From Chitinophagaceae bacterium (GTDB lineage Bacteria; Bacteroidota; Bacteroidia; Chitinophagales; Chitinophagaceae): DNA of 64,000 bases. Position numbers and translations under genes: made by a program. Shown one piece after another: positions 7,850 to 15,145 of this stretch. The notes below the pieces were generated by a model. That model saw only the letters and a program-made list of their open reading frames with translations. It was not told where the DNA came from and did no database searches. Location of the stretch: positions 1 to 64,000 of the forward strand of contig CANFHA010000004.1 of NCBI GenBank assembly GCA_947446645.1, written 5' to 3'. Each line of letters opens with the position of its first letter. The stretch's first letter is position 1.

Positions 7850-8980
7850 ATGATCACTCAATTTGGTAGCGGGGGAATTTCTTTGATATTTGACAAGTCG
7901 GCTTTTCAGATATTTAGTCGCGATGAAATGCACCTCTTATACAAATATTTCTGGATAAACATAACCCCTATTTTGATAATGGAAATACTCGGGGATCTTG
8001 CGAAAGAAAAGAAAGGTTTTGAAACCGATTCAAAAGTGGCCGAGTTCGCAAGCAAGCTTTGGGGGTTCAACTCCTCTGTGAATACGTTTTACCTTGACCT
8101 GATAGCTGCCGAACTTCAAGGGCAGGCAATTCCTTTTTATAAACCGTTGGTGGACACCGCGCAACCTGTTGAAATGTCAGATGGACAAATAGGTATTCGC
8201 ATTCATCCATCCGACGAACGGAATGCCCTTGACCGCTGGCAAGAGCAAAAGTTCCACAGTTGGGAGCATGTATTGTCAAAAGAATGGAGAGCAAATACGA
8301 AGGCACCGGAATTGCTGATAACATTGAAAGAGAAGATTAATCGGAGCAACCCCGGCGCAAGGAACCTCGTCGGGCAAAGGGAGATTTTAGCCGCGTTCGA
8401 CAGCTATGTAGAATTGAAACGGGACAGCAATGAACTACTGCAATTATTAATTGAACAATTTTCTATTACTACGGAAGTAGCCGGTGCCGCGTTTTATCGT
8501 TGGGAAACTGAAGGGAAGAAGCCCATCAGCGCATTCGCACCCTATTCCCTATTTTGCCTGCGGGCGAACTATTTTTTTCAGACCTGCCTTCAAAATGAAT
8601 TGATCGGCACCCGTCCGACCAACTTGTTGGATATGCAATACGTTTACTACCTCCCATTTTGTAGAGTTTTTGTTTCCAACGACAAGTTTCATGATTCAGT
8701 AGTACCTTATCTGATGACTGAAAAACAGAAGTATATCAAAGGGGCAGAATTAAAAGATGATTTAAAGAGAATTCTTTTGATGAAAAAGCAACTTACTGGA
8801 TCAGATTTAAGACGTATTGAAAATGAACCGCCAGAAAATCCCGACTCTGTTATGTACAGATTATGGAAGGATATGCTTTTGAATTGGTTACCCGGACGGA
8901 ACAACGTTGTAACGGACGATGAATTACGAATGGCAGATGAAATGATACGCAAAATGAGGCAAGCAAGACCTATCGAATAG
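7850..8980 (+). CDS. large PIN-like domain protein, putative ribonuclease
   Basis: A 376-residue protein of no family I can name. The start has SLIFDKSAFQ with Asp15 after a beta strand, followed by Glu45 in ILIMEILGDL. After a long helical insert come LLDMQYVYYLP (Asp261) and FCRVFVSNDKF (Asp278). Four acidic residues in this strand-helix order are the layout of PIN-type metal-dependent nucleases with a helical insertion, where an aspartate sits in a late 'F-V-S-x-D' strand. The fold is inferred from pattern, not proven. It is the only plus-strand gene between the two defence-like operons and lies just after repeat copy A. A near-consensus TAACTTTA box at 7839-7846 is very close to the ATG. 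Confidence 0.6.
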   Translation: MITQFGSGGISLIFDKSAFQIFSRDEMHLLYKYFWINITPILIMEILGDLAKEKKGFETDSKVAEFASKLWGFNSSVNTFYLDLIAAELQGQAIPFYKPLVDTAQPVEMSDGQIGIRIHPSDERNALDRWQEQKFHSWEHVLSKEWRANTKAPELLITLKEKINRSNPGARNLVGQREILAAFDSYVELKRDSNELLQLLIEQFSITTEVAGAAFYRWETEGKKPISAFAPYSLFCLRANYFFQTCLQNELIGTRPTNLLDMQYVYYLPFCRVFVSNDKFHDSVVPYLMTEKQKYIKGAELKDDLKRILLMKKQLTGSDLRRIENEPPENPDSVMYRLWKDMLLNWLPGRNNVVTDDELRMADEMIRKMRQARPIE

Positions 8981-9000
8981 ACAAACAATCATCGTTCAAA

Positions 9001-9342
9001 TTAAGCGGTGCCCTTTACTTTCCAGATTTTCCAATCAAAAATGATAGTCACGAAAATAAAACTTGCAATGACATAGTCGATCAAATGCCACGTGGCTTTT
9101 TGAAACCAAAATTTTATGAACGGGTTAAAAAGTAATGCTGTTGCAATGGAGAAAATAAGAAATCCAAAGTTGCGCTTTTTATAATTTTTATACCCGAAAT
9201 AGATGAACGTAACCATTACCAGCCAGCGCAAAAGAATATAATAACTGTATTCCCGATCGGTTGACGCACCAATAATTAAGGCGGCCACAACCAATAATTT
9301 TAAAGCCAATGAAGAAGCCTGTTCGATATTGATATTTTTCAT
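9001..9342 (-). CDS. small multi-pass membrane protein (DUF6804-like)
   Basis: Starting at the ATG at 9342, this 113-residue protein has about four hydrophobic segments. It carries the pattern YSYYILLRWLV followed by ALLFNPFIKFW and WHLIDYVIASFIF, which recalls the DUF6804 family of short membrane proteins with unknown function. It is the last gene of the J-domain/WG/FGE operon, 23 bases after the FGE-like stop. The ATG was chosen over an upstream TTG. As the only membrane protein of the operon it could anchor the complex or act as a membrane effector (inference). Confidence 0.7.
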   Translation of the reverse strand: MKNINIEQASSLALKLLVVAALIIGASTDREYSYYILLRWLVMVTFIYFGYKNYKKRNFGFLIFSIATALLFNPFIKFWFQKATWHLIDYVIASFIFVTIIFDWKIWKVKGTA

Positions 9343-9365
9343 AATCAGGCGCAATTTGAACTAAG

Positions 9366-10229
9366 TCAATTAACACTATCACAAGCAAGTCGGAAGCCAA
9401 TGCAGTCTCCTCCGATGGGAGGATAGCAACTTCGCATTGTTAATGTAGATGTAATACCATTCTCCCAACGGTAGGTCCCACCTCTAACCACGGGATCTCC
9501 GCCATCAGTACATTTAGGATTTTCATTTCGCAATATTTGAGAATAATCTCGTCTAAATTTATCCGCGCACCATTCAGCAACATTTCCGCTCATGTCATAT
9601 ATCCCCAATTCATTTGGTTTTTTTGTTCCTACGGGCTGAATACTTGAGCAATTTCCCGCATACCATCCTACGTCGGCTAAATTATTACTTCCGCTATGTC
9701 TGTAATTATTACTTTTCACCCCGCCTCTTGCAGAATATTCCCACTCGGCCTCGGTAGGGAGGCGATACTTATTTCCAGTTCGTTCATTTAGCTCGGCGAT
9801 AAATCTATTGACAAGCTCCAGGCTAATATTTGTGATCGGCAAATTACCATCCGATGGCCGATTTTCAATTCCGCTCGATCTATTTTTAGCACCAACAATA
9901 TTCTTTATTTTAGACATAAAGCCATCGCGAATTCTAAATTTCTTATTTAATTCGCCTAAAGAAGCATCAGAACCGTTACCTATTATTTTATTCCATTCTC
10001 TTGTCGTAACAGGAAATTTTCCGATATAATAATCACTCAATTTTACGGAATGTGGAGGGTTTTCGATGTCACTATCGCTTCCCATATTAAAGTATCCACC
10101 TTGCACAAATACCATTTGAATTCCATGATTAACTAACTCAATTCCTGTCAGTAGCTTGTTAGTAATGGCTATTTGTTTCGAGACTTTTTCAAGGCCGGTA
10201 TTTATTTTAATTAGTTTATTGTCGTCCAT
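9366..10229 (-). CDS. formylglycine-generating-enzyme-like (SUMF1/FGE-sulfatase fold) protein, likely non-catalytic
   Basis: Residues 1-30 form a helix (GLEKVSKQIAITNKLL) that also begins the next two genes upstream. Residues 36-287 are an FGE-sulfatase (C-type-lectin-like) domain with VQGGYFNMGS, KFPVTTREW, YRLPTEAEWEYSARGG, GIYDMSGNVAEW, RGGTY and the terminal GFRLACD. The two active-site cysteines of true formylglycine-generating enzymes, which follow the RGGSY motif, are absent here. A sulfatase-activating role is therefore unlikely, and ligand or protein binding is more probable. An extra segment of about 35 residues is inserted between the EW of the N-terminal part and the PITNIS strand. 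It is part of a five-gene operon, 10 bases after the WG protein. Confidence 0.85.
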   Translation of the reverse strand: MDDNKLIKINTGLEKVSKQIAITNKLLTGIELVNHGIQMVFVQGGYFNMGSDSDIENPPHSVKLSDYYIGKFPVTTREWNKIIGNGSDASLGELNKKFRIRDGFMSKIKNIVGAKNRSSGIENRPSDGNLPITNISLELVNRFIAELNERTGNKYRLPTEAEWEYSARGGVKSNNYRHSGSNNLADVGWYAGNCSSIQPVGTKKPNELGIYDMSGNVAEWCADKFRRDYSQILRNENPKCTDGGDPVVRGGTYRWENGITSTLTMRSCYPPIGGDCIGFRLACDSVN

Positions 10230-10239
10230 TTTGCAAAAA

Positions 10240-11181
10240 TTAGTCGTCCCAATAATGTTGTCCTGCTTTATTAATATAACCTTTCCTATTGTTGTATTTT
10301 ACCAATGCCAACCCATGAAAAAAGTCTTCCACGCTGTCATAAACACATTGGATGACTTGTTTGCCAGTTTTATCAATAAAACCCCATTTGCCGTTTAGTT
10401 GTACAGCGGCTAACCCTTGTGAAAAATTACGCGCATAGTCAAAAATACATGGGATGATTACATTGTATTTTTTATCAACAAAACCAGATTTCATATTGGG
10501 AGGCAAGGCATAGCTTCTCAAACCTTCTCTAAAATGATATTCATTGGTGTTTTCTATCTGTACTTTCTTACCGGTAGCGTCAATAAAAAAATCCAATAGC
10601 GAATTTGAGAATTTCTCTGAATCATAACCCTCGCTATCGTCAGCCGTTTCTACCCAAGCAACCCCATTGAAAAAACCGGTTATTACGTCATCATAGAGAA
10701 AAGCTATTTTCTGGTTACCAGCTTTATCAATAAAACCGAACTTCCCATCACGTTGAACTGCTGCCAGTCCTTCTGAAAACAATGATGTTTCCCAAATAAA
10801 CCCATGATACCGACAAGGAATAATTTGTTTTCCTGTTGAATCTATATAACCCAATCTTGAATTTAATATTACCGCCGCAAGCCCCCCGGAAAACACCGAA
10901 ACTTGCGAATAAATATTTTGAATTAGCATTTTACCATCACTGTTAATAAAGCCCCACTTCCCATTTGATTTAACTGCTGCTAACCCTTCAGAAAATATAT
11001 TGGCGTCATCAAAAACGCATTCCAAAACAATTTTTTTCTCTGGATTACAAAATCCCCACTTGCTTTTTCTGCGATACGGTATCAATGGAGGATCATTAAA
11101 CTGTAAAAGTTTATTGACAATACCGATCTGTTTAGAAACTACTTCAAGACCCGATGTTACTTTTATCAGAGTGTTGCTCAT
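10240..11181 (-). CDS. WG-repeat protein with shared N-terminal helix (copy 1)
   Basis: A 313-residue protein. Residues 5-27 carry the helix GLEVVSKQIGIVNKLL, nearly identical to that of the FGE-like protein. From about residue 40, seven or eight WG repeats follow. Each has the form K-W-G-F-I-D, a Gly-Lys turn, I-I-P-C-x-Y-D, and F-S-E-G-L-A-A-V (for example GKWGFIDKTGKQVIQCVYD). One middle repeat is degenerate around residue 170-190. WG repeats build beta-rich, propeller-like binding surfaces and have no enzymatic activity of their own. The last repeat ends in HYWDD, echoed by QFWED in the neighbouring copy. It is 4 bases after that copy, so the two arose by duplication and are probably co-translated. 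Confidence 0.85.
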   Translation of the reverse strand: MSNTLIKVTSGLEVVSKQIGIVNKLLQFNDPPLIPYRRKSKWGFCNPEKKIVLECVFDDANIFSEGLAAVKSNGKWGFINSDGKMLIQNIYSQVSVFSGGLAAVILNSRLGYIDSTGKQIIPCRYHGFIWETSLFSEGLAAVQRDGKFGFIDKAGNQKIAFLYDDVITGFFNGVAWVETADDSEGYDSEKFSNSLLDFFIDATGKKVQIENTNEYHFREGLRSYALPPNMKSGFVDKKYNVIIPCIFDYARNFSQGLAAVQLNGKWGFIDKTGKQVIQCVYDSVEDFFHGLALVKYNNRKGYINKAGQHYWDD

Positions 11182-11185
11182 AAAA

Positions 11186-12322
11186 TTAATCCTCCCAAAA
11201 TTGAACGCCTTTTTTGTCTATATACCCCCAATTCCGATTAATTTTTACGTGTGATAATCCATTATTAAAATAATGGGCCCAATCGTAAATTAGAGGTATT
11301 ACTTGTTCTCCAGCTCTATTAATATACCCTCTCTTACCATTTAATTCAACTTCCGCCAATCCCTCACAAAAACTGCTGGCACTGTCAAAAATAAAATCTA
11401 TTAACTGCACCCCATTTTTATTTATGTATCCCATTTTTTTCTTTGACTGAACATTTACCACCCCATCAGAGAAGTCGCCTGCATAGTCATAAATACATTC
11501 AATTTTGCGGTCGTTTGATTGGGTGATAAAACCATATTTACCATTTAGTTGAATACTTGCTAAGCCCTCGGAAAATCTTCCATAGTCACCTGTCCGTGAT
11601 AGACTGGTAAACTCATCTTCGTCAACGCCGTAAACACAAGGAATAATCTCATTACCCCTTTTATCAATGAAGCCGACCGCATTTTTCAACCGGACTTTCG
11701 CAAGCCCTTCAGAAAAATTGCCAACATAATCATACTTGAATGGGATTATCTCTTCGCCAGCAGCATCAAGGAAACCGTATTTGCTATCGATTTTAGCAGA
11801 GAATAGTCCCTCGTTCATTGGCCCCAACGCATCATAGAGTAGTGGTATAATTTGATTTCCGTCTTTGTCAATGCATCCCCATTTATTGTTTAGTTTAACT
11901 CTCGCCAGCCCATTTGAAAAATCATGCGCATGTTCATACCTACATTGAACAACATGAACGCCTGTTTTATTTATGAAACCATGCTTACCATCAATTGCTA
12001 CCCGCGCTAATCCTTCTGAAAAGTTGCCTCGTGTTTCATATACGCAGGGCGTAATTATCTTGCCGTTTATATCAATGAAGCCTAATTTATTATCAAGCTT
12101 GATTGTGCCTATTCCTTCGAAAAAGGGAAAAGACGATTCATATATACAAGGAATTACTATTGCTTTGTCAGGTGAACAAAAACCCCATTTGTTTTTCTTA
12201 CGGTAGGGTATAAGGTCAGGTGTCGTCAAAAGAAGAAGCTTCTCGATCAAAGCTATTTGCTTCGTCACCCTCTCTAACGAGTTTTTTTGACTAATAAGGT
12301 GGGAAATTTGCTCTTCTGCCAT
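11186..12322 (-). CDS. WG-repeat protein with shared N-terminal helix (copy 2, ten repeats)
   Basis: A 378-residue protein. The N-terminal helix NSLERVTKQIALIEKLLLL matches those of the two downstream genes. It is followed by the linker LIPYRKKNKWGF, which is also shared with copy 1. Ten WG repeats of 33-38 residues fill the rest, with cores such as NKLGFIDINGKIITPCVYE and GKRGYINRAGEQVIPLIYD, each closed by F-x-E-G-L-A-x-V. One repeat carries a ~12-residue insertion (DEDEFTSLSRTGDY). No signal peptide or membrane segment is seen, so the protein is probably cytoplasmic. It lies 11 bases after the J-domain gene. It is most likely a recognition or scaffold subunit of the system (inference). Confidence 0.85.
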   Translation of the reverse strand: MAEEQISHLISQKNSLERVTKQIALIEKLLLLTTPDLIPYRKKNKWGFCSPDKAIVIPCIYESSFPFFEGIGTIKLDNKLGFIDINGKIITPCVYETRGNFSEGLARVAIDGKHGFINKTGVHVVQCRYEHAHDFSNGLARVKLNNKWGCIDKDGNQIIPLLYDALGPMNEGLFSAKIDSKYGFLDAAGEEIIPFKYDYVGNFSEGLAKVRLKNAVGFIDKRGNEIIPCVYGVDEDEFTSLSRTGDYGRFSEGLASIQLNGKYGFITQSNDRKIECIYDYAGDFSDGVVNVQSKKKMGYINKNGVQLIDFIFDSASSFCEGLAEVELNGKRGYINRAGEQVIPLIYDWAHYFNNGLSHVKINRNWGYIDKKGVQFWED

Positions 12323-12333
12323 CTGTTACTAAT

Positions 12334-13311
12334 TTATAATGCAATAATTTCCCTCTCCAGCCTTTCCAGTTCCCGGCTCAATTTTTCTTTTGTTTCCGAA
12401 AAATATGTATTCCAATCCTTTATAGCAGCAATAATTTGGTAGGTTTCGGCAGCTTTGATTTGGGCGATCTTTTCCTGTAGTTTCAATATAAGTGATCTGA
12501 GATTTTGAACTTCTTGTTTCAGAACCTGCTTTTCATTTAGGCTTTCATCCTTTTGCTTAAACGGTGTTCCAGTTATTAGATAGGCATATATTTCTCTTAA
12601 TGCTTCAAGATCATTATTGTTTTTTGCTTCTTTCGCTTTCATGAAGAGATTTCCAGCCTCTTTCTCAAATTTTTTGTCAACGCAATCGGGATGGGTTAAT
12701 TTACTAATCTTCCTAAACAGCGACTTTAATTCTTGTTCTTGTGCTTCGGTTAATAGATGCATGGGAGTTTTTTTCGTTGCTTCATACTCTCCTTTGTATT
12801 GTTGTTCCTCTTCTTTAGCATTTTCATAATCTTGCTTCGCAGCATCATCAAACGGCCTTTCTTTGGCTTTTTCTGCCGCTATTTTCTTCTTTATATCGAG
12901 AATTTTTAGGATTAAGCCGCCAAGTGCTTCAGAGTGTTTAACTTCAAATTCGTGAATTAATTTCTCTATATCACTTAATTCACTCTCAAGATTGCTTATC
13001 GTTGCGGTGAGCGACCGAACTTCTGTTTGTAATCCTTGTACTTCGGGATCTTGCCATTTAGTAATCGTGTTATATTTCTGTAGCAAGTCATTTAGCAGTC
13101 GCATTGCATCGCCGTATGCTTTGTTGTCAATATGCTTGACAAGAACGTCAATTTCAAGAGTTAACTGGTTTTCCGAAGCGGTTTCAAGTATTTTTTTAAG
13201 CTTGCCAGTTTGGTACTCAATATCATCACCATCTTGAATGGCTATGACGTTTTTAATAATTTCAAGTCGCTTAAGTAGCGGTACTATATCGGTAGTCTCT
13301 GTTCCAGACAT
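12334..13311 (-). CDS. coiled-coil protein with a C-terminal-half J domain
   Basis: A 325-residue protein that heads the five-gene operon. An N-terminal helix (LLKRLEIIKNVIAIQDGDD) loosely resembles that of the other operon members. Coiled coil runs from about residue 90 to 175. A J-domain-like segment spans about 190-245 with LFRKISKLTHPDC, in which His207-Pro208-Asp209 is the HPD motif that stimulates Hsp70 ATPase, and a following helix EAGNLFMKAKEAKNNNDLEALREI. A second coiled coil fills 255-320. J proteins deliver clients to Hsp70, so this one may recruit the host DnaK to the WG/FGE partners. That is inference, and no DnaK gene lies nearby. Confidence 0.75.
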   Translation of the reverse strand: MSGTETTDIVPLLKRLEIIKNVIAIQDGDDIEYQTGKLKKILETASENQLTLEIDVLVKHIDNKAYGDAMRLLNDLLQKYNTITKWQDPEVQGLQTEVRSLTATISNLESELSDIEKLIHEFEVKHSEALGGLILKILDIKKKIAAEKAKERPFDDAAKQDYENAKEEEQQYKGEYEATKKTPMHLLTEAQEQELKSLFRKISKLTHPDCVDKKFEKEAGNLFMKAKEAKNNNDLEALREIYAYLITGTPFKQKDESLNEKQVLKQEVQNLRSLILKLQEKIAQIKAAETYQIIAAIKDWNTYFSETKEKLSRELERLEREIIAL

Positions 13312-13343
13312 ATGGGAATGTATATTTGTTTTTGATTAGTCTT

Positions 13344-13380
13344 GTACTTTGAAATGTCTCAAAGTACATGCATAAAAGTA
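13344..13380 (-). promoter_or_regulatory. promoter box and 9-bp palindrome upstream of the J-domain operon
   Basis: On the minus strand TACTTTTA (13373-13380) is one base off the TAnnTTTG -7 consensus. Directly downstream is a perfect inverted repeat, GTACTTTGA (13344-13352) and TCAAAGTAC (13359-13367), with a 6-base loop, about 33 bases before the start codon. The position fits an operator or a leader hairpin controlling the five-gene operon. Confidence 0.5.
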
Positions 13381-13469
13381 GTGATATTATTCGCTGATTT
13401 TTACAACGTACATTTTTTAGAGGAAGAATGAGTTATTAAATACCATCCGGAGATAACACAAATTACTAC

Positions 13470-13549
13470 CGACTAATTCTAACTCTAATCTAAATCGCGG
13501 GCATGTCGTATCCGTATTTAGAACTTATGTGAGCAAATAGCAAGTAAAG
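13470..13549. repeat. imperfect ~80-bp direct repeat, copy B
   Basis: The partner of 7697-7777, in the same orientation, with shared blocks AATCTAAA, GCGGGCAT, TCGTATCCGTA and GCAAATAGCAA. It lies about 160 bases upstream of the J-domain operon, matching the position of copy A relative to the AAA operon. The pair brackets the PIN-like gene and the five-gene operon. Confidence 0.65.
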
Positions 13550-13941
13550 ACAGTTATTGCATTTAACTTCCCTTCTAAATATAGAATAGCACCACCAATC
13601 AGCATCCAATTTGCGATTAAATCGCCACAGTCCGTTTTGGTTTGTTATTTAATTGTCTTTTGCGATGGTTTGCGATAGGTAATTGTTTTTAGTTTGTTAC
13701 CTTATGGTTGTCGGTAGGTACAGTTATATCTGTTTAGCCTGCCGCTTATGGTTACATGGGTTGCCTCAGTTTTCCCCGCAATTCCCCCTTTAATTTTTTG
13801 TAATAATCTTTCACTTTCTTTCGCTGAAAGTCAATGTCTGCGGATATCCCCCGCAAATATCCCGCAATAATTTTTAAGGCCGTAACTGTAAAAATGTCCT
13901 GACCTCAGTTCTGTTTGTCGCAGGGCAGCAAAATATATATT

Positions 13942-14010
13942 CGGAAAGTTCGGTACAATCGGGAACGTTTGGGAATGATTGGGATTATTCGGGCATAATT
14001 GGGAACATTC
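13942..14010. repeat. decamer array of GGGA type (seven units, period exactly 10 bp)
   Basis: Successive 10-base units CGGTACAATC, GGGAACGTTT, GGGAATGATT, GGGATTATTC, GGGCATAATT and GGGAACATTC, preceded by a 9-base partial unit, begin at 13942, 13951, 13961 and so on. The GGG(A) start is constant and the rest varies. A period of 10 excludes a coding repeat. The flanking stretch 13550-13941 has no gene, only a short repeated TGCGAT at 13661 and 13671. Confidence 0.8.
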
Positions 14011-14135
14011 AAAAATTGGCATCAAAAAATCGGTCTGTTTATTGATGTACTATATACTGGTGAATATTTGTAAAGTATGACCGGAATGTCCGTAAAGTAT
14101 AGGAGATGTTGTTAGTTATTAGTATCTCCGTCGGT

Positions 14136-14170
14136 TTTTGCATGATTTCGAAGGATTTTGCATGATTTCA
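14136..14170. repeat. 20-bp-period repeat TTTTGCATGATTTC
   Basis: Two exact copies of TTTTGCATGATTTC, one at 14137 and one at 14157, are spaced exactly 20 bases apart. They share the same coordinate phase as the decamer arrays on either side, and the spacer between them is unrelated sequence. Confidence 0.7.
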
Positions 14171-14280
14171 TACGATAACGACAATTATCGAAAAATAACA
14201 ACAAGCAACGTCTGAAATCCGCCCGATAGCTGTAAGCGGCACTTTTAGCCGACTATACCTTTGTTCCATCGGGAGCCAAA

Positions 14281-14430
14281 ACTGGTACAAACTGGCAACA
14301 ACTGGCATTTATGGGCATAAACGTGCCATTACTTGACGTTTGTTGACGTTTGTTGCTGTTTGTTGACGTTACCGAGCATAATCAATCATTTCATGCTGTT
14401 TCATTACGTTTCATGCGCTAACTGGAAAGT
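14281..14430. repeat. composite decamer array (ACTGG, TTGACGTT and TCATG families)
   Basis: Fifteen consecutive decamers, all in one register. ACTGGTACAA, ACTGGCAACA, ACTGGCATTT and ATGGGCATAA are followed by ACGTGCCATT. Next come ACTTGACGTT, TGTTGACGTT, TGTTGCTGTT and TGTTGACGTT, then two unrelated units. TCATGCTGTT, TCATTACGTT and TCATGCGCTA follow, and the array closes with ACTGGAAAGT. One family passes into the next without losing the 10-base phase. No plausible gene covers it. Confidence 0.8.
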
Positions 14431-14540
14431 GCGCCCTTTGCGCCACAGTACCTTTATCCCAATCAGGGCAAAAAGGTTAGGATGCAGACCGGCAGCGCAG
14501 GTAATCCGCGCAATTAGCGTGAGAAATGTTTAATCATTTT

Positions 14541-14570
14541 CAAAATCGTATGCAAACGGTCAAAATCGTA
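14541..14570. repeat. 20-bp-period repeat CAAAATCGTA
   Basis: CAAAATCGTA occurs at 14541 and 14561, exactly 20 bases apart, separated by TGCAAACGGT. Both lie in the same decamer register as the arrays upstream. No gene is visible from here to 14739. Confidence 0.65.
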
Positions 14571-14739
14571 AAAGTGCCTATGATGTCCGTTGGAACTTTG
14601 CAGCACCAAAGGATGAAATACAGTTTGAAAAAGTTTTTAAAAGGGATAGTTATATGAAAGCAAGGGAACCGCCGCTGATGTGGCAAGCAAAAAAGTAGAA
14701 TTGGATTGAAAACGTAAGTAAAACAAAAAAGGAAAAATT

Positions 14740-15015
14740 ATGAAAAGAGTATTAACAACGAAGGAACTGGAAGTGCCGGTAGGTGCAATGATACAGGTAG
14801 CAGACCTGCTGATTGAAAATGAAATATCACATGCGCTCGTTGGCACCGACGAAGACAATGATACAGTTACTATTGAGGTAGAATATTCCACGAGTGATAG
14901 GGAGACCATTCATGCAATCGAGGATGTCATTGATGATAACACCGCTGAGAGTGCGGAAGACGAGGACGAAGAAGATGACCAGGAGGATGATGAAGATGAA
15001 GACGACCAGAAGTAG
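14740..15015 (+). CDS. small acidic protein of unknown function
   Basis: A 91-residue protein preceded by a purine-rich AAAAAAGGAAAAATT. The first 60 residues look globular (LTTKELEVPVGAMIQVADLL, then VTIEVEYS). The last ~25 are almost entirely Asp/Glu, giving a strongly acidic tail. Such tails occur in DNA-mimic and histone-like antagonists, but nothing here proves that role. It lies between the decamer arrays and the serine recombinase, on the same strand, and ends in its own terminator. It is therefore an independent gene, possibly controlling the recombinase or the element. Confidence 0.75.
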   Translation: MKRVLTTKELEVPVGAMIQVADLLIENEISHALVGTDEDNDTVTIEVEYSTSDRETIHAIEDVIDDNTAESAEDEDEEDDQEDDEDEDDQK

Positions 15016-15039
15016 TCGCAACATTCATAGAACATAATT

Positions 15040-15070
15040 CATAGAGGGGCGTTTCGCCCCTCTATGTTTC
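15040..15070 (+). terminator. rho-independent terminator after the acidic protein
   Basis: A perfect 12-bp stem (CATAGAGGGGCG and CGCCCCTCTATG) with a TTT loop is followed by TTTC, 25 bases after the stop codon of the acidic protein gene. Confidence 0.8.
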
Positions 15071-15145
15071 TGCGTGAACTACTGTAGATAAATAGTTAAA
15101 ATAGGAATTTGAGAAAGATTGTTGTTCATTGAAACTGTATTTTAG

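Noticed and set aside
9366-10229. Target gene of a diversity-generating retroelement (FGE/C-type-lectin fold)
   Set aside because: There is no reverse transcriptase gene and no template-repeat copy of the C-terminus anywhere in the window.
13942-14430. CRISPR array
   Set aside because: Units are 10 bases with no constant repeat separated by unique spacers, and no cas gene is nearby.
14333-14533. Small protein gene inside the decamer arrays
   Set aside because: The frame is composed of period-10 repeats, has no promoter box and reads as repeat-derived sequence.
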